NCBI GenBank assembly: GCA_003614735.1
Contig: KZ992431.1
Span: 1 to 64,000 of the forward strand
DNA length: 64,000 bases
Direction: 5' to 3'
Source: Thamnocephalis sphaerospora
Taxonomy: Eukaryota > Zoopagomycota > Zoopagomycetes > Zoopagales > Sigmoideomycetaceae
The position numbers were made by a program, and so were the translations under genes. Under the pieces are notes generated by a model, which was not told where the DNA came from, made no database searches, and saw only the letters and a list, made by a program, of their open reading frames with translations. Below are positions 32,928 to 44,465 of this stretch, piece by piece (position 1 is the first letter of the stretch; every line of letters begins with the position of its first letter).

Positions 32928-35900
32928 GTGAAGAATGTGATGATCGAACGTCGGACAAGTGGCGGTCGGCAAAAGCGAGATGAATAATTTGGGCAATGTC
33001 GATATGCGTCTGCAGACGGCGGTACAAACAAGCGAATGTGCCTAGACGCCAAAGAACAGCAGCTGCAGAGACGGCGGCAGAGGGTGGTTAGCACGGTAGC
33101 AAGTAGCAGGAATGCCAAAAAGCGGAGGATGTAAACACGGTGACAAGAAGAAGGCGACAAGTGACAGCGCGTAAGACGAACGAGAGACAGGGGCGGAAAC
33201 GATGATGGACAAAGAAAGCAAGCAGACGGCGACAACGACGGTCAAGCGGCAGCGCTAGTTGGGGATGGAAGAGAGGTGGGCAACGTTGCGTTACGGCTGC
33301 GGCTTGGAGCAAAAACGCGCATTCAAGGGCGCATGCTCATGCAAGCAGACAGTCACGTGTGTGCGTGAAATGAGAGATGCACAAGCGAGATGGATGAATA
33401 AAATGGGAATGGAAGGACAAAGCGGTTTACAAGGCGTACAACCGACGGGGGAACGGAAAGCAGCGGCCGAGGCGAGTGGTAATAACAGCGCAGGTGTGTG
33501 CGTGGACCAGAGAACGGCGAACGTGACAAAGGGCGGTGCTATATAGGTGACCGCTTAGCACAGCCCATAGCACGCGCGCGACGAATGCGAATGGCGGAGC
33601 TTGACAGCGACGATGGCGATTGGAGATGGCACAGACAGGGTGGGAGACACTCTGCTGGAAATACAGCGGTGTAGCAGCTGCGACAATAGAATTCGGCGCT
33701 AAGCCAATTCACGTCGGTAGCGGAAAAGCGCATGTGCCGGCGTCACCAGCATTGTCAAGTAATAATGATGGCAAAGGACTCACGCACATGCGCATGCACG
33801 AGTAACCGACAACCACAGGTCCGGTTTGGACACAATGGCCAACGCGCCCGACATCCTCGTCACAAGCAAGGCCATAGGCGAACACACACACGCGCGTCCG
33901 GCAAGGTTGCCAGAGGGGGATGCAGGCTGAACGTGACGGAGCAATGCGGAACAGAGGGTACGAATGGGTGGGAAAGTGGTAGGCAAGCACTCACCTGGCA
34001 ATATAGGATGCACCCGATATGGTGCGTAGCAATGGGACGAGGGAATCACAGGCGCAGCGATGGCGCGATGACCGCTAATGGTGATGCTGATGGAGACGAT
34101 GAGGAATAGAGAGGGAGAGGGAGAGAGATGAAGGGAAAGCGTGTGAGGCGGATGCTATCAGGCGGAGCAAACAGACGATCCGACGAGGTTGCTGCAGATG
34201 GTGAAGGGTGGTTGACTGTGCTTTGAACCATGAACAATCACCCAGAACACACGGTAGCAAAGACGATGGAGTTGGCCGTCGACGTCCAGCGACGAGAAGC
34301 AGGCAGGGAAAGAGTATAGTGGTGGTGGTGACGGAAACAGCAGCGGCGATGGAAATGGCAACGGCGGATGGATGCAACAGAATGGGTTAGTGGGGTGCTC
34401 GCATGTGGGTAGATAAATGACAGCCACACCCATCCACACCACCACCAACAGCACCATCCTCATCACCCGTACCCATCCGTTTATCCACACACACACACAC
34501 GCGTCGTACCATGCGCTCTCACGCGCGCACGAGCTGCAAAACGCGCGGGAGAAAAGATATAGGCTGACCAAAGTTCGCAATGCAATGCAACCGCTGCTGT
34601 CTGGGTCAATGGCAACGGCGCCAACATGGCATTTGTAACTAGACTTAATCAGGGGCACTAATGGGGTCGCGCTACCGTGCACACCGCATGGAAGGCCAGC
34701 GTTGCAGATTGGATGCGGCCAGCCGATCGCACACGGGGCCAAGGAAGCCCGTACAAGTCAAAGGCAAGGCCAAGGGAGGAGTTTGATACAAGGGGCCTGT
34801 TGCGCGCGCAGACACGGAGTATATGCGCGTCGCCGCCGAATGTAACGCGGAGTGAGCCGGCAGGTCGGCGTAAAAGCCCCATCGCTAGACAGGGTCACAG
34901 GCGACGGTGAGGGGCAGCGCCAAAAGGAGCGTGCACGGCGACCAAACCGCTTGATGCAACGACCGACAATATGCCTAAAGAGGGTTTGCGGATATGCAGA
35001 CCTTTGCGTATGATCACGGGGCAAGCAAGGAAGGCCGCCCACGGAACCACCGCCGCTCATTGTGCCGAGAGGTGGAAGCGTAGCCGCAAAGTGGTGCATG
35101 TGCAACCAAAGCAGCCATGCTGTTCACCGTCCGCAGCCCTCAAGTCGAGATCATCTTCATCGTTGCCATCACCGACCGACGGTCGTCACATGCGCCGATG
35201 GGCATGCAATCATGTAAATGGAATACGGCGCGTGACGCGGCAATAGCGGCAGACGACCAGTGCAGAGCAGGCGTGCTCGTCAGAGTAGACTGCACTGTGC
35301 GCGTGTGCGCACGCATGTACACACGCTGTCGTCGCTTCATGGACGGTGCGCGTGTGGGTGCGGCGTGTGGAAGGATAAATAGGGTATGAATGCGTGTACA
35401 TCCACCACCACCACCAGTAGCAGTAGCAGCAATAGCAGCAGCAGCGAGCACATGTCCAGACTGTACCACGTTGAATGACACTGGTCAAGGGCCATCGTGT
35501 GCACAGCGCGGCGTGCAAGGGCCGATGATGTGTCGGCGAGCAGTCCACGCATGACAAAGCTAGCATGCGTCCGATGCAAGAGGCATATTCACCAAAAGGG
35601 ACGCACTTTGAGAATGCCTACACACGCACGCGCATATCCGCACGCATACACACACGCACGCACGCACGTATGCACGCATGCGCATGCAGTGACAATATCG
35701 ATGCAAGCGGAAGCGACAAGGCCAACGGCAAAGGCGGTGCCACCGTGCAATGTTGACCAACCATAGTCTTGGCAATGGCCACGGCGGTCGCCAACACTCG
35801 TCACGGCTATGCCGTATGCACGCAGGTGTAACGTCCAAGTCGCAAAATGGCGTGTATATGAGCTTAGATGACCCAACAAAGATGCTTACCGGTGTACCAA

Positions 35901-37373
35901 GTAACGTGTAATGACGCGCTTGTTTTGACACTGAATCAAATAGTGTTGACGCCAGACGACAGATGTTGCAATGGCACTAGTAGCAGCAGTAGCAGCAGTG
36001 GATCGGCAGAGGATTAGTCGGCCAGTCTGTCACAATGACGGATATAACGGGCGTTGTAACGATGGCGGCGGTCAGTCAGGCGCTCGTCAAAAGGAGACGG
36101 TGAAAAGAGCAGGGAACCCACGGGTGCGGCACTCACACGACCAGAAAGAGGACAGGAAAGCAGTCAGTGACGCAGACACGCGGCTGTAGAGACAAATAAG
36201 GGGCGGCAGCGATGGCAGTGATGATGCAGCGACGGCGGCGATAACAGCACAGCACAGCACAGCAGTGGCGGCAAAATGGTAAGGGAAAAGTTGTTGAATC
36301 AGGGCGCGGTGATCCGCCCAGATAAATATAAATATTGCGGATAGGCAGCTGGCGTATATGCACGTCGGCATGCGTGCGTGAGCAGACACAGACCGGCAGG
36401 CACGCCTAGGCAAGCAAGGTAGGTGGGCCCGCGCGAGAGCAAGAGAACGAGAGAGAGCGAGAGCGCAAAACAGGTCTGCAAACGATGGTCCAAGGTGTAC
36501 ATGTAGTAGAACCTACACCGGCATGGCGCACAGCCGCTGACCAACAATAACACAGCGCATCGACTAATAGCCGGCTGGAGAACGAACCAGCAAGACCGCT
36601 CGCATAGACCACGGAGCACGCAATGGCAATTACCCACCACCACTGGCATGGGATGACGCTACGTAATCACTTACCGCGGTGACAGTTTGTACGCAGCAAG
36701 TAGCGGTATATGGACCGTAGGCAGGACGGCCGGCGCAGAAGGTGGCGCGTAGACGGGCAGTGGGGAACAAAAAATGAGGCTAGTCCGCAGCCACACAAGC
36801 TGCTCTAGTGCTGCAGCAGTATGCAAGACGCTGGCAACGGCGGGAACAGGGCGAGGAAATGGGAAAAAGCGCAAGTGGTGGTGGACACGCTCGCCTGCTG
36901 ATGGGCAGCGGAAAACACAGGTGGATATGTCTGAGCCGACGACAAGCAAAGGCGCGGATAGTGGCGGTCACGACCAGTAACACACGCACACACACGTACA
37001 CACACACACACGCACACGCGAGTGCGCACGTAGTAATATGCTAGCGAGTCGAGGAGTGTCGAGAGTAGGCGCAGGAGCGAGACCGATAACGGCAGTGTAG
37101 GTGCAGCGGAGCGATGGCGACAGCGGAAAATGGAAAGAAACAGCTAGGTGGCAGGATGGAGACGAGGTAGATAAGCGGAAATGGTAAGCGGGACAGTTGG
37201 CATGAGCAGACCGCCGGAAGGAGAATGGCGGCAATGAGGATACGGCGCTGAACGGGCCGACGACGGTAACGGCAACGACGGTTGTACGAAGAGAGACAAT
37301 CGCGTACGGCCGCGCCGACGGAAAAGGCTGCCAGGCCTTCGCAATATGAAAGCGCGTGCACGCCTGTGCATCC

Positions 37374-37404
<31 letters not shown>

Positions 37405-37440
37405 TCGCGACGAGTGGCAGCCATGTCGGGCGCTGCCGCA
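32928..37440 (-). promoter_or_regulatory. Long strand-biased leader/upstream region of homeobox gene 2
   Basis: About 4.5 kb without a recognisable exon. By eye the + strand is A/G-rich almost throughout, so the strand sense to homeobox gene 2 is C/T-rich, the mirror of the leader of homeobox gene 1. It holds a TATATA at 33540-33545, AC- and ACGC-type microsatellites (35620-35690, about 36970-37020) and AGC-type runs near 35400-35450. Best read as extended promoter plus 5' leader, possibly with short upstream frames. Confidence 0.4.
36966..37022 (+). repeat. AC-rich microsatellite
   Basis: Imperfect (AC)n run with CG interruptions, within the non-coding stretch. No link to a gene seen. Confidence 0.7.
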
Positions 37441-39128
37441 TTGCCGTTGGTTCACGGTCAGGGCCGACAGCAGGCATGGCGATGCTTATGTCTTCTGCAC
37501 GCGGTCTTCACGGCCAGCAGCCACCGCCGTGACTGCAATGCATCTCATCTCTGCCGAGCGTGCACCAGACGGCGTCGCATGCATGTCCTTCATGTGCGTC
37601 TCGATGGGCCGCCATATCTGCGCCAATGGTGTGCGCCGGCCGACTCTCATGACCAGCGCTGGCTATCCGTCTCATTTGCGCGCGCATAGACGGGCCCCGT
37701 GGTCGGCAGGAGAGGACCAAGTAAGCAAGCATGCGGTACGGCGCGATGCATAAGGCATTGCGCATTCATGGCGGCGCCGCTGTTGCTACCATGACGGCAC
37801 AGAGCGACCCATACGCTGGCGTACGGCCTGCCCAACGCGGCCTGCGGTGTTCCTGCGTGCTGTCTCTATAGTGCCCGAAAAGGCAAGCTGGCCATGAATA
37901 TGGTTGTTTAGGGACCGCATTCACCTGGCCAGCAACACCACCCCTCGCATGTGGGTCGGACATACGGCCACTGAAACAAGCCAGATCGACACCGAATTAG
38001 ACGCAGATAGAAGTGCTAGAAGGCGCAGCCACTTCATCTGGGCATCGTGACCAACATTGGTCGCGGTACACGTATTCACGCCGACGAATAAGACGTCGCG
38101 TGCCGTTGATGAATCATCACCGCCTGCATAATGCCACACTGACCTGACTGGTCCCAGCCTGTGCACCCTCCCGGCCACAGCGCTGGAAGAGCAAGCACTT
38201 CAAAGCACCGCTCGCCAGCACGGCCGGCACTCGCCTGCAGCGTCAGCCCAACAGCCCATGTCGTCGATCGCGTAGATGCAGTGTGCATCGTTGGCACCGT
38301 GTTTCATGAAGGTACGCGGTGGATGTGTGTGCCGCCGACTGCTGAATGTGTCGGAGCATTGGATGCATAAACGCGTGCGACCGGTCGGCGGCTGGCCGAT
38401 GGCCGAGAGCGTACCACGCCTATTTGCAACACGAAGCAGGGCGCATGAAAACGGGCAACGGATTAGCGCTCGTCGTGATCGCTTTGGCCTTCATGGAAAT
38501 TGGACCAATCAGCGGCTGGTTGGGTAGCTCAAGGTGGCATAGAACAGCACCGCTGATTGGGCCCGTACCGATGCGACACAATGTACAATGAGGACCAACC
38601 GTTGCGCAGCAGCCACAGCAGCTCATATCGCCAGCTATCGCATGCATACGTCGCGAATGCATGTTGGTGACGACATAGCCACCATGCCGCCTGCATCGCA
38701 TGCCCGCTATGGCCGCCGCCGCCATGACCGCCGTACGGTTGCAGCGCGCGCGCGCGCGGCCTATCTGTTCTGGCTGCCATGACCATCGCCACTGCACAGC
38801 GGCTATCGCAAATCACAACTACTCCGCGCACAGGCGTTGAGTGGCATGATGCATACGCGTCCATGCCATCTATGCGCCGTTGGGATTCCGATCGCCAGGC
38901 CCTGACCAACGTCCGACCGGGGTTAAATAGCCCTTGTTCGCCTCTGGCACTATGCGACTGCGACACCGTTCGAACAGTGTGACCCACCGCCTAGTAACCA
39001 GCCGGGCTGCTGCTTTGTGCTTGTCTTGCCGTGTACTCGCCTATTCCGTTTTCACCCGCCCTCTTTAACGGCCCTGTTGAACGACCCACGCTTGCCTGCT
39101 ACGTCTTTCGCTTCGTCACCACACCACC
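37441..39128. promoter_or_regulatory. Upstream region of phosphoglycerate mutase
   Basis: About 1.7 kb with no gene; here the A/G bias ends and composition becomes balanced. It contains a CTG/CAG run at about 37375-37405, a (CG)n run near 38740-38757 and an inverted CCAAT pair (38505-38560). The last 130 nt are C/T-rich, as in a strong fungal promoter. Confidence 0.4.
38505..38560. promoter_or_regulatory. Inverted repeat with paired CCAAT boxes
   Basis: CCAATCAGCGG at 38505-38515 is repeated in exact inverse as CCGCTGATTGG at 38550-38560, with 34 nt between. CCAAT is the site of the Hap2/3/5 (NF-Y) factor in fungi. It lies about 570 nt before the phosphoglycerate mutase ATG. Confidence 0.5.
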
Positions 39129-41091
39129 ATGTCTGCCCAGGTCAAGCAACCCGTCTGCCTCATTGCCATCGACGGCTGGGGTATCTCGCCCAATGCCGAC
39201 GCGACTGGCGACGCCATTCGCAATGCGGACACGCCTGTCATGGACGGCTTTGAAAAGACCTACCCGTTCACCAAGCTGGCCGCGCACGGTCTGGCCGTGG
39301 GCCTGCCCGACGGTCTCATGGGCAACTCGGAGGTTGGCCACTTGAACATTGGTGCCGGTCGCGTTGTCTATCAGGTAAACGCGTTGCACGGCAGGATGGT
39401 CCAAGCGCAATGCTAACGGCAGCTGCCATCGATGCGCGCAACAGGATATTGTCCGCATCGATCTGGCGCTCAAGAACCGCCAGTTTGGCCAGACGGAAAA
39501 CATCCGTCGCAGCTTTGAGCATGCCAAGGCTGGCAACGGCCGTCTCCACTTTTTGGGCCTGGTAAGTAGCAATGTGGAGCGGCCTAGCGACAACGACGAT
39601 CGGGCGGCTAAGTAGCGTTCACGGCACCATCAGGTATCGGACGGCGGCGTGCACAGCCACATCAACCACCTCTTTGGCCTACTGGACGCGGCCAAGGAGG
39701 CCGGCGTGCCGGAGGTGTATGTCCACTTTTTCGGCGACGGCCGCGATACCTCACCGCGCTCGTCCACCCTCTACTATCAGCAGCTGCAGGACCATCTGGA
39801 TGCTATCCAGTACGGCAAGGTGGCCACCATCACCGGTCGCTACTACGCCATGGACCGTGATCGGCGCTGGGAGCGTATCCAGATTGCCCTCGAGGCTATC
39901 GTGCACGGCAAGGGCGAAAAGACCGACGACCCCATCAAGACCATCGAGGCACGCTTTGCTCAGAATGAGACGGACGAGTTCCTCAAGCCCATCATTGTGA
40001 ACGAGCAGGGCCTGGTCCGGGACGACGACACGCTCTTCTTCTTTGATTTCCGCTCGGACCGCATGCGGCAAATCACCCAGGCCTTTGGCATTGCGCCGGC
40101 ACCTTTTGAGATTGAGCTGCCCAAGAACCTGGCAAGTTGCGCGCCACGTGTCACACCTATCGCGATGCCATCCGGCTAACTGTGATATGACGACATGGAT
40201 GATACCACGTTAGGACATCACCACGTTCACCCAGTACAAGGGCGACTACCCCTTCCACGTTGCCTTTCCGCCGCAAACCATGGAAGATGTGCTGGCCGAG
40301 TGGCTCTCCAAGCAGGGCGTCCCTCAATGCCACGTTGCAGGTGGGTGAGCGGCAGCTATGACGGCGGCTCTGCTGTCCCGTCTGCTTACGCATACATCAC
40401 GCATACAGAGACGGAAAAGTATGCGCACGTTACGTTCTTCTTCAACGGCGGCACTGAGGCGCAGTTCACGGGCGAAGACCGCGATCTGATTGCCTCGCCC
40501 AAGGTTGCCACCTACGATTTGCAGCCGGAGATGAGCGCCAAGGAGGTCGGCGACAAGGTAAGCCGCGCGCGCGCATACACGCATGCCAGAGCATCCGTCC
40601 AGACCGACGACTTATACGCGGCGCATCAGGTGGCCGAGGAGATTGCCACGGGCAAGTATCCGTTTGTGATGTGCAACTTTGCACCGCCCGACATGGTCGG
40701 TCACACAGGCCAGTACGATAAGGCGGTCAAGGGTGTAGAGGCCACAGGTACGTGACGCACAGCACCCTTTGGCCAGCTGCATCCAGCTCATTCCGTTTGC
40801 AACGCGCACCTAGATAAGGCGATTGGCGTCATCTACAACGCATGCAAAGCGCACGGCTACGTGCTGTTTGTCACGGCTGATCACGGCAACGCTGAAAAGA
40901 TGCTGGGCGACAATGGCCAGCCGCATACAGCCCACACAACCGCGCCAGTGCCGTTTGTCATGACCTCAACCGAGCACAGGTTTGCGCCTGACAGCGAAGG
41001 CGCACTCTGCGACGTGGCTCCCACCGTCCTGCGTGTCATGGGCCTGTCAGTACCAAAGGCCATGACGGGTCGGTCGCTATTGGCTGAATAG
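39129..41091 (+). CDS. gpmI: Cofactor-independent phosphoglycerate mutase
   Basis: Two-metal iPGM of the alkaline-phosphatase superfamily, interconverting 3- and 2-phosphoglycerate in glycolysis. The start (accaccATG) gives LIAIDGWG with metal-binding Asp15, and [16 protein letters not shown] carries the phosphorylated Ser67. Later exons give [31 protein letters not shown](R)[31 protein letters not shown] and [11 protein letters not shown] with the remaining metal ligands. It ends RSLLAE. Exons are separated by about six short introns, the first at 39375. No relation to the 2,3-BPG-dependent yeast enzyme. A C/T-rich stretch and a paired CCAAT element precede it. Confidence 0.95.
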
Positions 41092-41633
41092 ATGCGAAAG
41101 CACCGCGGCTGCGATGCACCAGACCCGCTGCATCTACAACTGCATCCGCTGCCAACGCCGCTGCATCCGTTACTTTGTGCTGTCGATCCATATTGCATAG
41201 TATGCGAAAAAGAGTTTTGCCCATTTCCCTTTATTGGTGTGTGCGCATGTGTAGCAACATGGCCGCGTAAAGCAACATGGCTTCACGGACCATGTCGCGA
41301 ATCGCGGCCCAACCATGCTTGGCAGGCTACGGTGTGCGACCGTTCTGCACATTCATGCCCAACGCATGCCATCGAAAGCGGCGCGCAACGAACCGAATGT
41401 GGCCGGCAAAGTCATGACCATTCCAAGGCCTCGCGAGCCACCTTCCACTGACGGATGACGTTGCAGCGGCCCCATAAAGCGCGGCTCGGAAAATCTGCCC
41501 GGTGCCAACTGCCATCGTTTCCTATTCACACTCCGCCACCAAACACCAGTCCACGTTGGTCGCTCGCGTCGCGGACTTTTGCACATCACTTTACCAGCTC
41601 TCTGCAGATTACGCTGCCTTATTTCCAAACACC
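41092..41633. other. Intergenic upstream of metacaspase 1
   Basis: 542 bp; holds the promoter of metacaspase 1, with C/T-rich sequence just before the ATG. No gene seen. Confidence 0.4.
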
Positions 41634-43733
41634 ATGTCGCTCTTCAACAATCTTGCCGACCAACTTAAAGAGAAGGTGACGCTGGCAGTGCAGGAGAAGG
41701 TGGAGGAGCTGAAAGGTCGCTATCAGGACAACGACGACAACGACGACCGCGGTGACCAGCCAGGCGGCGTCGGCGCGGTCTACGCTTCGTCCCAAGGTGA
41801 GCCACGCTACCAGAACCAAGAGTACGACGACGGCCAAGGCAACCACGGCCGCTACGAGCGCTATGAGAACGACGACGGTCGTGGCGGTCACGAACGCTAC
41901 GAGCGCCAAGAACACCACTCGTCCACCTCTGCTGGTAACGGCCACCACAGCAGCAGCCGCTACGAGTCGTACACCGTCACCTCGTCCAGCTACAGCAGCA
42001 GCAGCCGTCCTGGTCGTCACGAAGACACGCAGGAGCAGGACCATACCCATCACCACAGCCATGACCACGAGGAATTCGATGTTCCGGCCCACCCAACGTC
42101 CAACCAGTCGGGCGCGCACTATGTTCAGCCGCCCAAGCTAAACCACGGTAGCACCACGGTCCAGAACATTCCCGGTCGTAGCGAGTCCTATCGCCTGTCA
42201 GACTGTCGGTAAGTGGTTGCGCTTGCGTGCATGCAGACTGCATAACACATGCCGACTGAAATGTGCAACTCGCGGTCTCCAATCATCTTGGTCAGCGGTA
42301 ACAAAAAGGCCGTGTTTATCGGCATCAACTACACCGGCATGCCTGTCGCGCTCAACGGTAAGCGCACGATGATCTCGAGGCAGCGTCCTTTGGCACTTGA
42401 AGACTGATGACGGCAACGCTGGCATTGACCAACAGGCTGCATCAACGATGTGCACAACATCCGCAACTTTCTTCAGCAGCGCTATGGATTCCTTCCAAAT
42501 CACTGCGTACAGCTTACCGACGACCAGGAAGAAGCCAAGTTTCTGCCGACACGTGCCAATATTATCGCGGCCATGAAGTGGCTGGTGCAGGATGCACAGC
42601 CGGGAGATTCGCTCTTCCTTCACTACTCTGGTGAGTGATGGCAGGAAATGTTTCCTGCCATACACTCGGCAATGCGCTGATACACCGACATACTCCATCG
42701 CGAAACAGGACACGGTGCCACGGCTGAGGACATGGGTACGAAACGTCCAGGTAATATCATCGCGCAATCGATACCATGATGGTGCTTTGCCGATAGCTTT
42801 GCGAATGCACGAGGGTGGTGACCAAATATTGACAGCCATGTTATGCGCGATATAGTGCTGCCAAACTGCAGTAGACATAAGCGTCTCCATTTGACTATCT
42901 CTGCCTACTAACGCATGTACCATTGCTGTGCACTGCGTGCTGCTACTCTGCCGCCCTACTGTTGCAGATGGAGACGAAAAGGACGGACAAGACGAGACCA
43001 TTGTCCCGCTGGACTACCAGACTGCAGGCATGATCGTGGACGATGTGAGCCCTCTGATTGCTGTGCCAGCGTGCCATGTTGCATCTGCCTAGCAAACGCA
43101 TCTATTAACCACGGATGGCGTAGGATCTACACGCGATTCTGGTCAAGCCGCTGCAGGAGGGTGTTCGCCTGACCACCATCTTTGACTGCTGCCACAGCGG
43201 CACTATTCTGGATCTGCCGTTCACGTACAAGTGCAGCGGTGAAATCGAAGTCATCGCCGATTCGCACCATAAAGAGGCGGCCAAGGCGTTGCTACTGGCA
43301 GGCGTGAGCCTGACGCGCGGTATGTACAGCCGAGTCGGCGACCAGTATCGTCGCCCGATCCTTACACTAACATACCATGTTAGGCGATGTTGGCAACACG
43401 ATTGCACAGCTTAGGGAAGGATTCCGTCTATTTAATAAGCCTGGAGAAGATGCTGATGCGCAAAGGCGTGCCGAAAAGATGCGTCGCAGCGATGCTGATG
43501 TTGTCCAGTTCTCCGGCTGCCGCGATGACCAGACTTCGGCGGATGCCAACATTGACAATGTTGCCACCGGTGCCATGTCTTATGCGCTGATCAAGGTGCT
43601 GAACCAGCATGACAGCATCACCTACACGGATCTGCTGCACAAACTGCGCGACGAGCTCAAGGGCAAGTACACGCAGATTCCGCAAATGTCCACGGGCCGT
43701 CCAATGGACATGAACTCGGAGTTTATCATGTAG
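41634..43733 (+). CDS. MCA: Metacaspase 1 (His/Ser-rich prodomain)
   Basis: Caspase-like Cys protease cleaving after Arg/Lys, linked in fungi to stress, aggregate clearance and cell death. Seven exons (41634-42208, 42296-42357, 42436-42630, 42709-42735, 42968-43044, 43124-43319, 43384-43733) join to 493 aa. The prodomain (about 190 aa) starts with an amphipathic [20 protein letters not shown] and is rich in D, G, Y, S and His ([11 protein letters not shown]). The catalytic part: [27 protein letters not shown] (catalytic His), [16 protein letters not shown] and [13 protein letters not shown] (catalytic Cys). The last exon has [11 protein letters not shown] and ends MNSEFIM. One intron (42736-42967) is much longer than the rest. 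Tandem with metacaspase 2. Confidence 0.92.
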
Positions 43734-44465
43734 GCGTCGACCGCCGTACTGTCGGCATCGGTCCGGTTACTTGTGGCTTGGACTGCTGCTGTGAATAACA
43801 ACAGCGCATTCTAAACGATTGTACATGGGGTGTATGTAGAACATAGGTTGGTGGGGAGACAGGCATGCTGATATGTACAAAATGGAGGCGCTGTAATTGA
43901 TAGCTACAGGCTGTGGCGATTTGCAGACGGGAGCAGCCCTAGTATGGCCAGCAACAACGATGGTGATCCTTCGCCACGCGTAGTGTTGACCTTTTCCGTA
44001 ATTCTCTCCTTCCACCACCAAGAGTGAGCGGAAAGACTCACGGAAAAGGACAATTCCACCTATTGCCTAGGACTACCATCATCGTTGCTTGCTAGAGATT
44101 GAATGGTCGGCATTAATTGCTGATGTGGCGAGAAGAGCGGCGGAGGAGTGTAGCGACGGTGCGGAAGGACACCACGCCTACCATGGCCTTTTATCCGTCA
44201 TCAGCCGCCATTGAGGATGCAAGCAACGCGCCATTGTGGGTATGGGCGCACCAGCGAGCACCTATAAAAGTGGCCACTTTTGTCCAATCATGATAGTGTG
44301 GCCGCACGCATGGCCGCACGCGGTGATGTGCTGGTGTTGCGTGCATGATGGCCGAGCGCATGCGTTCGGCGTTACCGTCTTCTCCGCTCCGCTTCTCCCA
44401 TCCGCACCAGACGCAGCAGCCTGCACGAACTGGCCGCTCTCGCATACTTGTCGTACGCCGAAAAA
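43734..44465. promoter_or_regulatory. Intergenic between the metacaspases
   Basis: 732 bp; promoter of metacaspase 2 with TATA, palindrome and CCAAT motifs (44263-44288). The left half shows no feature. Confidence 0.5.
44263..44288 (+). promoter_or_regulatory. TATA box overlapping a 16-nt palindrome, plus CCAAT box
   Basis: TATAAAAG at 44263-44270 runs into the perfect palindrome AAAAGTGGCCACTTTT (44266-44281), followed directly by CCAAT at 44284-44288. The group lies about 180-200 nt before the metacaspase 2 ATG. Confidence 0.5.

Noticed and set aside
35620-35700. CRISPR-like array
   Set aside because: Only short-period ACGC/ACAC microsatellite; no spaced repeats, and the genome is eukaryotic.
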